DNA from: Helicobacter bilis
GTDB taxonomy: Bacteria; Campylobacterota; Campylobacteria; Campylobacterales; Helicobacteraceae
Direction of reading: 5' to 3'
DNA length: 64,000 nucleotides
Assembly: GCF_001999985.1 (NCBI RefSeq)
Contig: NZ_CP019645.1
Location: forward strand, 1 to 64,000
Under the pieces are notes generated by a model. The model searched no databases. It was not told where the DNA came from and worked only from the letters and a program-made list of their open reading frames with translations. Of the stretch, positions 37,072 to 46,963 are shown piece by piece. The position numbers were made by a program, and so were the translations under genes. Within the stretch, counting starts at the first letter, position 1. Each line of letters starts with the position of its first letter.

Positions 37072-38508
37072 TTAAGCTTCATTCATACCATTTAAGAATT
37101 CATCATTATTCTTTGTGCCAGCAAGCTTTGAGTAAAGGAAATTGAGTGCTTCAATATCATCCATTTGACTGATAACATTGCGTAGCATCCACACCTTACG
37201 CAGCTTCTCATCACCAAGCAGTAAGTCATCTTTTCTTGTGCCAGATTTTAGAATGTCAAATGCGGGATAGATTCTACGATCAGCAATACTTCGTGCTAAT
37301 ACGATTTCAGCATTACCTGTGCCTTTAAACTCTTCAAAAATGACTTCATCCATTCTAGAGCCTGTCTCAATCAATGCGGTAGCAATGATAGTTAAGCTGC
37401 CACCATGCTCAATATTTCTTGCCGCACCAAAGAATCTTTTAGGCTTATGCAAAGCATTTGCATCAACACCACCGCTTAAAACCTTGCCGCTTGAAGGCGT
37501 TGTAGCATTATAAGCGCGTGCTAAACGAGTGATAGAATCTAGTAAGATAACAACATCTTTGCCGACTTCAATGCGTCTTTTCGCTCTCTCTAGCACGAGT
37601 TCTGCTACGCGTATATGATTTGTCGATGGTAAGTCAAAAGTGCTTGAGAATACTTGTCCTTTTACACTTCGCTCCATATCTGTTACTTCTTCTGGTCGCT
37701 CATCAATGAGTAGCACCATGAGTTCTACTTCGGGGTGATTCTCACTTATGCCATGTGCTAATTCTTTCATGAGTTCTGTTTTACCCGTTCTTGGTGGGGC
37801 TACGATTAATGCCCTTTGTCCTTTACCAATGGGGCTAAAAAGATCTAGCATTCTACCAGTGATTTTTTGTCTATTATATTCTAGCTTTAGCTGCTCTGCG
37901 GGGAAAAGCGGGGTGAGATTCTCAAATAAAGGACGATTTTTAATCTCTTCTAGTCCTAAGTAATTTACCGCTTCAATCTTTAAAAGCGCATAATATCTCT
38001 CTTGGTCTTTTGGCGGACGCACCTGCCCTGTGATAATATCCCCATTACGCAAAGCAAATCGCTGAATCTGACTTTGTGAAACATAGGTATCATGCTGCGT
38101 ATCAGAAAACTTCTCATCAATCGAGCGTAAAAAGCCATAGCCCTCACTTGTAATCTCTAAAATACCAGAGATAAGTATGAAGCCACCTTGACTGACTTGA
38201 TTTTTTAGAATCTCAAAAATCAAATCCTGCCTTAAAAGGTCTTGTGGATTTTGGACTCCAAGCGTTTTTGCAATCTCTAGTAATTTTTGCAAAGGTGTAA
38301 TCCGCAAATCCTCCATCTTAAAGCCCTCAACTGGCGTGTGAGTCCTTTTTCCTATATCTTTGCCTTTATTTTTTTCATCATAATCATTTTTTTGCTCTCT
38401 ATCATATCTATCTTGACGCGTGTTTTCATAACGCGTTGTCTTTGTGCCTTTATATGATGGCTTTTTTGTTTTTAATGCCTCATCTTTTTGATAATGTTCA
38501 TTTGACAT
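37072..38508 (-). CDS. rho: Transcription termination factor Rho
   Basis: Rho is the RNA-dependent hexameric helicase that terminates transcription. The 478-residue protein carries an unusual Lys/Asp/Tyr-rich N-terminal extension (residues 1-60), then the RNA-binding cold-shock-like domain ([15 protein letters not shown]). The ATPase core has Walker A ([14 protein letters not shown]), Walker B ([17 protein letters not shown]), Q loop and R loop ([21 protein letters not shown] in part), and [15 protein letters not shown]. Most of the extension is low complexity, about 40 residues more than in H. pylori. The ATG has TGGAGGC upstream. Confidence 0.97.
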   Translation of the reverse strand: MSNEHYQKDEALKTKKPSYKGTKTTRYENTRQDRYDREQKNDYDEKNKGKDIGKRTHTPVEGFKMEDLRITPLQKLLEIAKTLGVQNPQDLLRQDLIFEILKNQVSQGGFILISGILEITSEGYGFLRSIDEKFSDTQHDTYVSQSQIQRFALRNGDIITGQVRPPKDQERYYALLKIEAVNYLGLEEIKNRPLFENLTPLFPAEQLKLEYNRQKITGRMLDLFSPIGKGQRALIVAPPRTGKTELMKELAHGISENHPEVELMVLLIDERPEEVTDMERSVKGQVFSSTFDLPSTNHIRVAELVLERAKRRIEVGKDVVILLDSITRLARAYNATTPSSGKVLSGGVDANALHKPKRFFGAARNIEHGGSLTIIATALIETGSRMDEVIFEEFKGTGNAEIVLARSIADRRIYPAFDILKSGTRKDDLLLGDEKLRKVWMLRNVISQMDDIEALNFLYSKLAGTKNNDEFLNGMNEA

Positions 38509-38798
38509 TACATGCCTCCAAAATATTGTTAAATAGAATGCTATTAAGCGTAAAATACAAAATCATAATGTTCCTTTAAATGTTTAAAAGTGATTCCATA
38601 GTTTATAGATTGCTCTTTTGTAATGCTCTAAATTATAAAAAAGCAATCTATAAAATAAATGTAGTATAAAAATATTCGGGGATTTTTACCTATTTAGATT
38701 CTAAAACCTATAAGAAAGCTTAAGAGATTCTAAAACTCTAGAATCTAGTTTAGAATCTAACAAGTAAAAAGGTGTATTTGCTCCAAAACTAAATCAAA

Positions 38799-39140
38799 CT
38801 ATTTTATTTTCTCAACAAGACTAGCAAATGCACTTGGATTGCTATATGCCATATCTGCAAGTATCTTTCTATCAAGCTCAATGTTTGCCTTTTTCAATGC
38901 AAACATAAACTTTGAATAACTCATACCATGCAAACGACACGCCGCATTAATACGCACAATCCACAACTTTCTAAAGTCTCTTTTCTTTTGCTTTCTATCT
39001 CTAAAAGCATAGCACATACTTCTTTCAAGCTGCTCTTTTGCTTTTCTAAAATGCTTGCGTCTGCCGCTATAAAAGCCACGCGCAAGTTTTAGAATCTTTT
39101 TATGTCTTCGTCTTCTTACAATACCTGTTTTAACTCTCAT
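38799..39140 (-). CDS. rplT: 50S ribosomal protein L20
   Basis: The 113-residue protein matches L20 along its length: [45 protein letters not shown]-like [34 protein letters not shown] and [13 protein letters not shown]20 organises 23S rRNA early in 50S assembly. It ends the thrS-infC-rpmI-rplT cluster. A 158-base gap with a small palindrome separates it from rpmI, unusually long for this pair. Confidence 0.97.
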   Translation of the reverse strand: MRVKTGIVRRRRHKKILKLARGFYSGRRKHFRKAKEQLERSMCYAFRDRKQKKRDFRKLWIVRINAACRLHGMSYSKFMFALKKANIELDRKILADMAYSNPSAFASLVEKIK

Positions 39141-39252
39141 GGTTTCTCCTGTAACTTTACCTTAAATTTTAAGGTGCAAACATATTGTTTAAACTTTCCC
39201 TTATCTCTCTTCAATCTTTAAAGACTAAATAGAATCTAAGGGGACAATCCTT

Positions 39253-39269
39253 TATCCATTAAATGGATA
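39253..39269. repeat. 17-base palindrome between rpmI and rplT
   Basis: TATCCATT-A-AATGGATA is a perfect inverted repeat. As RNA it gives a stem of about six pairs with a five-base loop, just upstream of rplT. It could be a remnant of the L20 autoregulatory leader or a processing signal. Confidence 0.4.
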
Positions 39270-39298
39270 CACATAGCATACTTAAATAAGTAGCCAAC

Positions 39299-39493
39299 TT
39301 AACTCATACACAATAAACTTTTGACAGAATCTAAGTTTGTGTCATGCACATAATGTGGCGAATTGAGTCTTGCTTTGCGTTTTGGCGACTTTTTTGTCAA
39401 AATATGGCTTTTAAAAGCACTGCCTCTTTTGACTGCATTTTTTTTCACCTTGAAACGCTTTGCAGCACCACGATTAGTCTTCATCTTTGGCAT
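39299..39493 (-). CDS. rpmI: 50S ribosomal protein L35
   Basis: The 64-residue basic protein matches L35: [36 protein letters not shown] and a C-terminal [20 protein letters not shown]. It lies between infC and rplT, in the conserved order. AAAGGAG precedes the ATG. Confidence 0.96.
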   Translation of the reverse strand: MPKMKTNRGAAKRFKVKKNAVKRGSAFKSHILTKKSPKRKARLNSPHYVHDTNLDSVKSLLCMS

Positions 39494-39538
39494 TATTTCT
39501 CCTTTCGTAAAATAAAGCTAGAATTGTAGCATAAAAAT

Positions 39539-40063
39539 CTAGCTTTTTGGCTTATTGTTTGGCATCATTAGGATACTTGCGTATTTTCCCTCGATTTTTG
39601 CCTCTTTATCAGCATGGGCTATATCATCTACCATAGCAATGACTCGCTTTAGCATTTCAAAGCCACCTGCTGGATTTTGCATCTCTCTGCCACGCAGATA
39701 AACGCGGAATTTTACATGCTTACCCTCTTCAAAAAACTCTCTAGCATGTTTCACTTTGTAATTTATATCATTTTGGGCAATTTGAGTTGATAGCTTGATT
39801 TCTTTAACTTCAACTTGCTTTTGCTTCTTTTTTGCTTCTTTTTGCTTCTTTTCTAATTGATAGCGATACTTGCCATATTCTACTATTTTGCAAACAGGTG
39901 GCTTTGCATTTGGCGATATACACACTAGGTCAAGCCCCTCATTATAAGCAAGATTCTGTGCTTCTTTTGCACTCATAATACCTAGCTGCTCACCATCTTC
40001 GCTAATGCACCTTACTTCATCAAAGCGAATTTTTCCATTTACTAATGTTTCTTCTTTACTCAA
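39539..40063 (-). CDS. infC: Translation initiation factor IF-3
   Basis: The 174-residue protein has the IF-3 N domain (VNGKIRFDEVRCISEDGEQLG, EAQNLAYNEGLDLVCISPNAKPPVC), the Lys-rich linker (KKQKEAKKKQKQVEV) and the C domain (EIKLSTQIAQNDINYKVKHA, GREMQNPAGGFEML). IF-3 checks the start codon and splits ribosomes. The start codon is TTG, overlapping the thrS stop (TTGA). A rare start here is expected, since IF-3 discriminates against unusual codons and thereby controls its own synthesis; E. coli uses AUU. Confidence 0.96.
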   Translation of the reverse strand: MSKEETLVNGKIRFDEVRCISEDGEQLGIMSAKEAQNLAYNEGLDLVCISPNAKPPVCKIVEYGKYRYQLEKKQKEAKKKQKQVEVKEIKLSTQIAQNDINYKVKHAREFFEEGKHVKFRVYLRGREMQNPAGGFEMLKRVIAMVDDIAHADKEAKIEGKYASILMMPNNKPKS

Positions 40064-41898
40064 AAGCTAACCTCTCTATGTAGATTTGAAGTTTTTTCTA
40101 AGAATTCTTGCATACTCATTTCATACTGCATATTTTCTCCAGAATCCATCTTCATGCGTCTATCGCGTATAGATACACTATTGTTATTAAGCTCTTTATC
40201 ACCAATAAGTGCAATCATAGGCACTTTTTGCTTCTCTGCTGTGCGTATTTTTTTATTGAGTGACTCATTTTTCAAACTTAACTCTGCATAAATACCCCGC
40301 AATCGTAACTCATTCTGCAAATTCTGTGCCATACTCACATGTGCTTCATTAATAGGGATAATAATTACCTGCGTTGGAGCAATGAAAAATGGAAATTCTC
40401 CGCCAAAATGCTCTGTTAAAATCGCTACAAACCGCTCAAAGCTACCCAAAATCGCCCTATGAATCATAACAGGCATAGCATGTTCGTTGTTCTCATCAAT
40501 ATAGCTTAGATTAAATCTCTCTGGTAAATTCATATCAATTTGGATTGTGCCACACTGCCATTTTCTACCTATTGCATCAGTGATTTTTATATCAATCTTT
40601 GGTCCATAAAATGCACCACCACCTTCATCAACTTGATAGCTAATATTATTACTTGCAAGGGCATTTTGCAAGGCTAAAGTAGCACTCTCCCACACAGAAT
40701 CTTCGCCGATTGACTGCTCTGGTCTAGTGGATAGCTCCATTTCATAGCTAAATCCAAAGGCATTCATAATCTTATGCGTAAAACGCAAGATATTATTCAC
40801 TTCATTTTCTATTTGCTCTGGACGACAAAAGATATGCGCATCATCTTGTGTAAATTCTCTCACACGAAGCAATCCATGCAAAACGCCACTTTTTTCATGC
40901 CTATGCACCACGCCATATTCATAGAATCTTAATGGCAATTCCCTATAACTTCTAATGCTATTTTGATACACCTTTATATGTCCAACGCAATTCATAGGCT
41001 TAATGCCATATTCAACTTCATCAATAGTGGTAAAATACATATTTTCTTTGTAATGCGTATAATGTCCGCTAATTTTCCATACATCACTTTTTAGAATCTC
41101 AGGGCATCTTACAGGCTCGTATTCATTGAGTATTAAAGCCCTTGTTAAAAGCTCTTCTATGCGTCTTCTAAGCCTTGCACCTTTTGGTAACCATATTGGC
41201 AGACCGGCTCCCACATCTTCTTCAAATGTGAAAAGCTCCATTTCTACACCAAGCCTTCTGTGATCTCTTTTCTTTGCTTCTTCTAGTTGAAAGAGATACT
41301 GCTTTAGATTCTCTTTCTCTGCAAAGGCAATGCCATAAATCCTTGTTAAAACTTCAGAATCTTCATCGCCACCTAAATACGCCCCAGAAATCTTTGTAAG
41401 CTTAAAAGCCTGTAACAACTTTAAATGCGGTAAATGCGGACCACGACATAAATCCTCAAAATCGCCTTGCTGATATATGCTAAAATCATCGCCTTCTATC
41501 TTACTCATCACCGCTTGTTTTAATTCATCTCCACTGAAACGCTCTATTGCTTCCTTGCGACTTAAATGAATTTTTGTGAGTTTATGCCCCTTTTTTGCGA
41601 TCTCTTTCATCTTGCTTTCTATTGTAGCTAAGTCATCAACCCCGATTTTAGAATCCACCTTAAAATCATAGTAAAACCCCTCATCTACAACAGGACCGAC
41701 AAAAAACTTTGCCTCTGGATAAAGGGCTTTAATCGCTTCAGCAAGTAAATGCGCACAAGTATGGCGGATAATTTCATGTGCGTTTGGTGTATCAGTAAAA
41801 TAGATAGGTTCAAGTGATTGCGTATTGAGATTGTTTTCTGCTGCTGTCTGTGTGTCGATAATGCTATTATTATGTATATAGCCAATAATGTGTTGCAA
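40060..41898 (-). CDS. thrS: Threonine--tRNA ligase
   Basis: The 612-residue class II synthetase has an editing domain with the HxxxH motif at His46-His50 (IRHTCAHLL) and DLCRGPHLPH, then a catalytic core with KSDVWKISGHYTHYKENM, the zinc-binding KPMNCVGH, motif 2 FYEYGVVHRHEKSGVLHGL, and motif 3 HRAILGSFERF. The C-terminal anticodon domain is intact. The N-terminal TGS domain is largely missing, since the HxxxH lies about 27 residues earlier than in E. coli, as also in H. pylori. The start codon is TTG with TAAGGAA upstream. It leads the infC operon. Confidence 0.96.
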   Translation of the reverse strand: MQHIIGYIHNNSIIDTQTAAENNLNTQSLEPIYFTDTPNAHEIIRHTCAHLLAEAIKALYPEAKFFVGPVVDEGFYYDFKVDSKIGVDDLATIESKMKEIAKKGHKLTKIHLSRKEAIERFSGDELKQAVMSKIEGDDFSIYQQGDFEDLCRGPHLPHLKLLQAFKLTKISGAYLGGDEDSEVLTRIYGIAFAEKENLKQYLFQLEEAKKRDHRRLGVEMELFTFEEDVGAGLPIWLPKGARLRRRIEELLTRALILNEYEPVRCPEILKSDVWKISGHYTHYKENMYFTTIDEVEYGIKPMNCVGHIKVYQNSIRSYRELPLRFYEYGVVHRHEKSGVLHGLLRVREFTQDDAHIFCRPEQIENEVNNILRFTHKIMNAFGFSYEMELSTRPEQSIGEDSVWESATLALQNALASNNISYQVDEGGGAFYGPKIDIKITDAIGRKWQCGTIQIDMNLPERFNLSYIDENNEHAMPVMIHRAILGSFERFVAILTEHFGGEFPFFIAPTQVIIIPINEAHVSMAQNLQNELRLRGIYAELSLKNESLNKKIRTAEKQKVPMIALIGDKELNNNSVSIRDRRMKMDSGENMQYEMSMQEFLEKTSNLHREVSF

Positions 41899-42065
41899 TG
41901 TCTGTATTCCTTAATATCAGTTAATGTATTGTGCTTTACAATACACAAAAAATCTAGTAATTATACAAATGATAACTGAATCTATGCTTAAAGTTTGATG
42001 AATAACTTCATGCAATACAAGCATTTATATGGTGTTTTAGCGACTAAAATTTAAACACTTTAACC

Positions 42066-43277
42066 CTAGTCATCTTTAAAGACTGCTGAAAAACCGCCAA
42101 TTTTGTAATTCCATTTAGATTCTATAAACCACTTTGTCATATTCGCAATATATCCGCTTACTTCTTTTGTGCCAATGACACCTATTGCATATCCAGCACC
42201 AATAGAGCAAATACTTCCACGCAGGATAAATTCAAATTTTGGTATAAGCTCTTTTTGTAACACTTCCCCTTTTTGTTCTGCATACAAAAGTGTTTCTAGT
42301 GTTTGTGCTAGATACTCGCCTTGCTGCTGTGCTAATTGTGCTGTTGGGGGATAGAATCTACCTGTTTTTTCATCTTTTAATGCCGCACAATCTCCAAGCA
42401 CAAAAATATTATTCATCTCATTTTCTTGATTTATGGGCTGCAAGTGAGAATCTACCTCAACTTTGCTTCTCCCACTTTTAAAAAAGCTAGAGTTTGCTAT
42501 AACTTCATTGCCCTTTACCCCTGCTGTCCAAATAATTGTATTTGCTAGAATCTCTTCGTTTTTTCCATCTCTCTCAATCACAACAGCCCCCATTTTACAT
42601 TCAAGAATCTTTGAGCTTGTAAGGACTATAATGCCTAATTCTTTAAGCTTTGTTAAGCCAAGCTGCATGAGATTTTCACTAAACATAGGCAAAATCTTTG
42701 GCATTGCTTCAATACAATAGATTTTAACAAGACTAAAATCAATGCCCCGCGTTTCGCATTGCTTTTTTATTTCTTGTGCAAGAGAGCCGGCAAACTCAAT
42801 GCCAGTGAAGCCACCACCACATACGATAAATGATAGATTTTTAGAATCTTTATCATTTATGTAGGCTTGTAATTTCTCTTCAATACTTTTATAAATATTT
42901 TTTGCACTATCATAGCTGACTATGCTTTGTGTATATACGCCAACTCCGGGTATCCCAAAGCTATCAGAGCTAAATCCAAGCCCAACAACTAGATAATCAT
43001 ACTCATATTCAGCATTTTTGCATTTTACACTTTTAGAATCTATTGATACAACGCTATCTTGTATAAGATTTACTCTCTCATCAAGAATCTCTTGCAAAGG
43101 AAATAGCACGCTTTTATCATGCTTACCACTTGCGACATCATGCAGGGCGATTGTCTTGTAATGATAAGAGGTGTTATTAATAAGGCTAAATTCCGCTTGA
43201 GAGAATACATCTCTGTTTATAGTTGTAAGTAAAGCAATGTTGCCATAACCAGCACCAAGCATTAAAACTTTTTTCAT
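42066..43277 (-). CDS. Type II NADH dehydrogenase-like FAD/NAD(P) oxidoreductase
   Basis: The 403-residue flavoprotein has two nucleotide folds: an FAD site at the start (VLMLGAGYGNIALLTTI) and a NAD(P) site near residue 150 (FIVCGGGFTGIEFAGSL). FAD contacts are seen in NNIFVLGDCAALKDEKTGR, with PPTAQLAQQQGEYLAQTL after it, as in NDH-2. The C-terminal membrane-facing helices are present (IGGFSAVF). It would oxidise NAD(P)H and reduce quinone without pumping. Related sulfide:quinone reductases lack its QAQQGEY-like arrangement. The gene stands alone; ATG 43277 has AAAGGAC upstream. Confidence 0.85.
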   Translation of the reverse strand: MKKVLMLGAGYGNIALLTTINRDVFSQAEFSLINNTSYHYKTIALHDVASGKHDKSVLFPLQEILDERVNLIQDSVVSIDSKSVKCKNAEYEYDYLVVGLGFSSDSFGIPGVGVYTQSIVSYDSAKNIYKSIEEKLQAYINDKDSKNLSFIVCGGGFTGIEFAGSLAQEIKKQCETRGIDFSLVKIYCIEAMPKILPMFSENLMQLGLTKLKELGIIVLTSSKILECKMGAVVIERDGKNEEILANTIIWTAGVKGNEVIANSSFFKSGRSKVEVDSHLQPINQENEMNNIFVLGDCAALKDEKTGRFYPPTAQLAQQQGEYLAQTLETLLYAEQKGEVLQKELIPKFEFILRGSICSIGAGYAIGVIGTKEVSGYIANMTKWFIESKWNYKIGGFSAVFKDD

Positions 43278-43351
43278 CTCTATGTCCTTTCAAGTAATAA
43301 AAATTTCATTGTAACGGACAGAGTTTAACAAGCATATAAAAATATAGCATT

Positions 43352-44563
43352 TTACTCACTAAATTGCTTTAAGAATTTTTTTAGATTCTTTGCGGCTTGT
43401 CTAATACGCTTTTCATTCTCAATTAATGCGATACGCACATAACCTTCCCCTGCTTTGCCAAATCCAGCCCCCGGACTTACTGCAATCTTTGCTTCAACTA
43501 AAAGTCTTTTTGCAAACTCTAAACTGCCTAAATGACTGCATTGCTCTGGAATCTTCGCCCAAATAAACATACTAGCCTGTGGTTTTTGCAATTCCCACCC
43601 TGCTTTTTTAAAGCTTTCAATCATAACTTCCATTCGCTTTTCATAAGTTTTTCTAATCTTTATAACATCATCATCGCATTTATTTAAAGCAATTGTAGCA
43701 GCAACTTGAATGGGCGTATAGATTCCATAATCAATCCAGCCTTTAATCTTTTGCAACGCTTCAATAATCTTTTTATTCCCCGCGACAAAGCCTATACGCC
43801 AACCCGCCATATTATAGCTTTTACTTAGAGTGTAAGTCTCCACTGCAACATCTTTTGCACCTTTGACTTCAAAAATGCTAGGCGTTTTAAAATCACCAAA
43901 ATAAAGCTCGGCATACGCAATATCACTGATGATATAGAATCTCTCTTTTTTTGCTAGTTTCACAAGCTTTTCATAGAATCCTTTTTTTACAATCGTTGTT
44001 GTGGGATTATGTGGAAAATTTACAACTACAAACTTTGGCTTTGGGAAACTCTCATAAAGTGCTTTTTGTAAAGATTCAAAAAATGCCCTTTCATCAAGCT
44101 CATAATAATCATTATAAGTGATTCCAAAAGTGCTGACATTTGCACCATTGATAATAAAGGCATGATAATGTATAGGATACGCAGGCTCTGGCACAATCGC
44201 ACAATCGCCAACATTAGTAATCGCTTGGACTAAATGCACAAATCCTTCCTTACTTCCCATGCCAACGCATACTTCAAGGTTTGGATCAAGATCTACATTA
44301 AACCGCCTTTTATACCATTCGCAAAGTGCTAATCGTAATTTATAGATACCCTTGCTGACAGAATAGCCTTGATTCTTCGGCTTTTTCGCACTCTCACAAA
44401 GCTTATCTATAACTACTTTTGGTGGCATGCCATCAGGATTCCCCATAGAAAAGTCAATGACATCTTCATTGTTATGCCGCATTTGCATTTTTATTTCATT
44501 TATCGCACTGAAAAGATATTTTGGCAAACGATTAATTTTTCCAAATTGTATTTCATCAAACAT
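43352..44563 (-). CDS. Class I PLP-dependent aminotransferase (AlaA/AspB-like)
   Basis: The 403-residue fold-type I enzyme has IDFSMGNPDGMPPK, GYSVSKGIYKLRLALCEWYKR, the PEPAYPIHYHAFI strand, FPHNPTTTIVKKGFY and the PLP lysine in YTLSKSYNMAGWRIGF. Two arginine sites for carboxylates are present (GWRIGF and EGYVRIALIE). It resembles the H. pylori HP0672 and Campylobacter Cj0150 proteins, annotated as aspartate or LL-diaminopimelate aminotransferases; substrate preference cannot be read from the sequence. It might serve alanine, aspartate or lysine-pathway transamination. Confidence 0.88.
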   Translation of the reverse strand: MFDEIQFGKINRLPKYLFSAINEIKMQMRHNNEDVIDFSMGNPDGMPPKVVIDKLCESAKKPKNQGYSVSKGIYKLRLALCEWYKRRFNVDLDPNLEVCVGMGSKEGFVHLVQAITNVGDCAIVPEPAYPIHYHAFIINGANVSTFGITYNDYYELDERAFFESLQKALYESFPKPKFVVVNFPHNPTTTIVKKGFYEKLVKLAKKERFYIISDIAYAELYFGDFKTPSIFEVKGAKDVAVETYTLSKSYNMAGWRIGFVAGNKKIIEALQKIKGWIDYGIYTPIQVAATIALNKCDDDVIKIRKTYEKRMEVMIESFKKAGWELQKPQASMFIWAKIPEQCSHLGSLEFAKRLLVEAKIAVSPGAGFGKAGEGYVRIALIENEKRIRQAAKNLKKFLKQFSE

Positions 44564-44687
44564 GGCTTACTCCTACAATAGATTGTAAATATTGTAGCGT
44601 TTTGTTAGCTTGAGTGCAAGTTTTAGAATCTATTTTTCTAAAATTTCTATAAAGAAACTCTGCAAATTATCAAAGTTTTAGAATCTT

Positions 44688-45170
44688 TTATATATTATCC
44701 CAACTTTCATATATACGCGATTGACGCACGGCTTCATATAGCACTGCCCCAGCACTTGTCGCAAGATTAATGCTACGCACACCCTTTTGCATGGGAATCT
44801 TATAGATTTGATTTTTAAAAGATTCTAAAATGTGCAAGGGAAGTCCTGCATCTTCTCTACCAAAATATAAAAATGCTCCGTGTTTTAAATCCGCTTCAAA
44901 ATATAGCTTTTTTGCCTTTGTGCTAAAGAAAAAATGCGTAGCATCTGGTGTGTGTGTTTGCCAAAAAGATTCTACATTCGCCCATTCATACACTTTTAAG
45001 TGTTGCCAGTAATCAAGTCCAGCCCGTTTTAAGTCTTTTTCTTTTGTGCTAAATCCTAAAGGGTGGATTAAATGCAGCATTGCATTTGCTGCGACACAAA
45101 GTCTGCCTATATTGCCTGTATTTTGTGGAATCTGTGGTTCTACAAGCACGATGTGAAATAAAGATTGCAT
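44688..45170 (-). CDS. trmL: tRNA (cytidine/uridine-34-2'-O)-methyltransferase
   Basis: The 160-residue SPOUT methyltransferase has VLVEPQIPQNTGNIGRLCVA, LIHPLGFSTKEKDLKRAGLD, FGREDAGLP and the knotted MQKGVRSINLATSAGAVLYE. TrmL methylates the wobble ribose in leucine tRNAs. The size and all motifs fit the family. It is a single gene on the minus strand, divergent from the DJ-1 family gene. Confidence 0.94.
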   Translation of the reverse strand: MQSLFHIVLVEPQIPQNTGNIGRLCVAANAMLHLIHPLGFSTKEKDLKRAGLDYWQHLKVYEWANVESFWQTHTPDATHFFFSTKAKKLYFEADLKHGAFLYFGREDAGLPLHILESFKNQIYKIPMQKGVRSINLATSAGAVLYEAVRQSRIYESWDNI

Positions 45171-45320
45171 AACTATCCTAAAATATTGATTTTATGTAAT
45201 GTTGAAATATGTGAAATGTATTTTACATTTTTTACAGATAAAAGGCAATTTAATTTTTAATTACTAAGCCTTAAATATTTTTAGATAGAGTGTAGCATTT
45301 TTATTAAGAGAGGATAAGAC

Positions 45321-45875
45321 ATGAAACGCGTATTGGTCCCATTAGCACAAGGTTTTGAAGAGGCTGAATTTATAGGCATTGTTGATGTATTGCGAAGGGC
45401 TGGAGTGGAAGTTTTAGTCGCTGGATTAGAATCTAGTGGTAATGTTAAGGGTGCAAATGGCATTGAGATTAAAGCAGAAGTAGCACTATCTAGCATAGAT
45501 ATAAACTCGCTTGATGGCATAGCTCTTGCAGGTGGTTTCGAAGGTATGCAAAATCTATCCAATAATGCTAAGATTCTAGAAATCATACAAAGGCTACATA
45601 AAGATAAAAAGATTGTAGCAGCCATCTGTGCTTCACCAATTGTGTTAAATAAAGCCGGTGTATTATCAAGTGAATTTACTTGTTACCCGGGTTGTGAAGA
45701 GGGCATAAATGCAAAAAGGCTGAATGAAGCAGTGGTAATAAGAGATAATGTCATCACTTCTGCTGGTCCTGCGACTGCTATCTTATTTGGTCTTGCTATT
45801 ACAAAAGCCTTAATGGGTGAAGATGTGTATAAAGGCTTATATGAAGGATTGCAAGTGCCTTTAACAAGGGCTTAG
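45321..45875 (+). CDS. DJ-1/PfpI family protein (YajL-like)
   Basis: The 184-residue protein has the DJ-1 fold with KRVLVPLAQGFEEAEFIG at the start, GGFEGMQNL and the reactive Cys103 in VAAICASPIVLN, close to YajL's nucleophile. The family has been linked to glyoxalase or deglycase activity and oxidative-stress protection, but the substrate is contested. It is followed by holA after 27 bases. A GAGAGGAT ribosome site precedes the ATG. Confidence 0.92.
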   Translation: MKRVLVPLAQGFEEAEFIGIVDVLRRAGVEVLVAGLESSGNVKGANGIEIKAEVALSSIDINSLDGIALAGGFEGMQNLSNNAKILEIIQRLHKDKKIVAAICASPIVLNKAGVLSSEFTCYPGCEEGINAKRLNEAVVIRDNVITSAGPATAILFGLAITKALMGEDVYKGLYEGLQVPLTRA

Positions 45876-45902
45876 AGTTATAGAATCTTATAAGTAGATA
45901 AT

Positions 45903-46892
45903 ATGACAAGAGCAATGCTTGATAAGTTTTTGCTTAGTGGAGTGCCACGGGCAATTTTGCTATATGGCGATAGTGATTTTTTGATTTCATATTATTCCAA
46001 TATGATTCTAAAAAAGCTAAACAGCGAATGTCGGCGTATGTATTTTGAGGAATACGATCATCAAGAAGTGTTAAATTGCTTAGGTGTAAATAGCCTTTTT
46101 GGCGGGGTAAATATTCTCGCCTTAAAGCTTTATGCAACCTTAAATAAAAAGCAAATGCAAGATATACTCTATATGCTAGAGCATAATGCTAATAGCTTTT
46201 TAATTGTGGAATTTTTGAAATCACCAACAATCACAGATGCAGAATATGCAAAAAGATTTAAAGCTATGGCGGCACTTTTTAAGCCGACTGCAAAGCTAAA
46301 AGATATATTTGAAGTAAGGCTTTATCCGCCATTTCGCGATGATATGGTAAAGATTCTATACAATCGGGCGTGTGAGCTTGGATTAAAGGTAGATTCTTCC
46401 TTGCTTAACTTCTTGCTTGATGTGCAGCATGATGATTTAGCTATCGCGCATAATGAGCTTACTAAATTTATCTATTATGAGACAATCACACCGCAGTTAA
46501 TAGAAGAGTTAAGTTATAGTCTCGGTGATGTAAAGTTAGAATCTTTACTGAACTGCTTATTTGATAAACAAGGGCATTTGGGCTTAACACTTCAAACATT
46601 GCATGATGAAGGTATGGATAATATGGAGCTTTTGCGTGAGATTACACGATATTTTTATATTCTCTTTAAGCTTTATGGACATTCAAAAACGCATGGCAAT
46701 ATGGATTCTAAAGAAGTGCTAGGCTATAAAGCCCCGCCACAGCTTTTTAATGTATGGCAAAGGCGAAGCCTCAAAATCACAACAGAAAAATATCTCATGC
46801 TTTTTGACATTATAAATACATGGCGTGTGCAACAACTACAAGGAAAAGATGTGGTTATGCAACATTTAATAGCAATTCAGCAAATTTTATGA
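45903..46892 (+). CDS. holA: DNA polymerase III subunit delta
   Basis: The 329-residue protein shows the clamp-loader delta layout: PRAILLYGDSDFLISYYSN (ATPase-like start without a Walker A), a middle domain with FEVRLYPPFRDDMVKILYNRA, and a C-terminal helical collar domain (GLTLQTLHDEGMDNMELLREI, then FKLYGHSK). Delta opens the beta clamp during loading. Sequence identity in this family is low, but position just upstream of rpsF-ssb-rpsR matches H. pylori HP1247 as I remember it. Its TGA is immediately followed by the rpsF promoter. Confidence 0.85.
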   Translation: MTRAMLDKFLLSGVPRAILLYGDSDFLISYYSNMILKKLNSECRRMYFEEYDHQEVLNCLGVNSLFGGVNILALKLYATLNKKQMQDILYMLEHNANSFLIVEFLKSPTITDAEYAKRFKAMAALFKPTAKLKDIFEVRLYPPFRDDMVKILYNRACELGLKVDSSLLNFLLDVQHDDLAIAHNELTKFIYYETITPQLIEELSYSLGDVKLESLLNCLFDKQGHLGLTLQTLHDEGMDNMELLREITRYFYILFKLYGHSKTHGNMDSKEVLGYKAPPQLFNVWQRRSLKITTEKYLMLFDIINTWRVQQLQGKDVVMQHLIAIQQIL

Positions 46893-46898
46893 TATAAT
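46893..46898 (+). promoter_or_regulatory. Promoter -10 (TATAAT) for rpsF-ssb-rpsR
   Basis: TTTTATGATATAATCCC gives TG-A-TATAAT starting on the last base after the holA stop. It allows separate expression of the ribosomal/ssb operon. Confidence 0.6.
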
Positions 46899-46918
46899 CC
46901 CATTTCCAAAAAAACCTT

Positions 46919-46943
46919 GCTCCAAGCATACTATGTTTGGGGC
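46919..46943 (+). promoter_or_regulatory. Candidate rpsF leader hairpin
   Basis: In the RNA, GCUCCAAGCA pairs with UGUUUGGGGC over ten pairs (two G-U) around a UACUA loop, followed by GGAAACC and the AAGGAG ribosome site. Many bacteria control rpsF by an S6:S18-binding leader with a GC-rich stem and bulged G/C motif; this could be the local version. Confidence 0.4.
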
Positions 46944-46963
46944 GGAAACCATAAGGAGAATGT

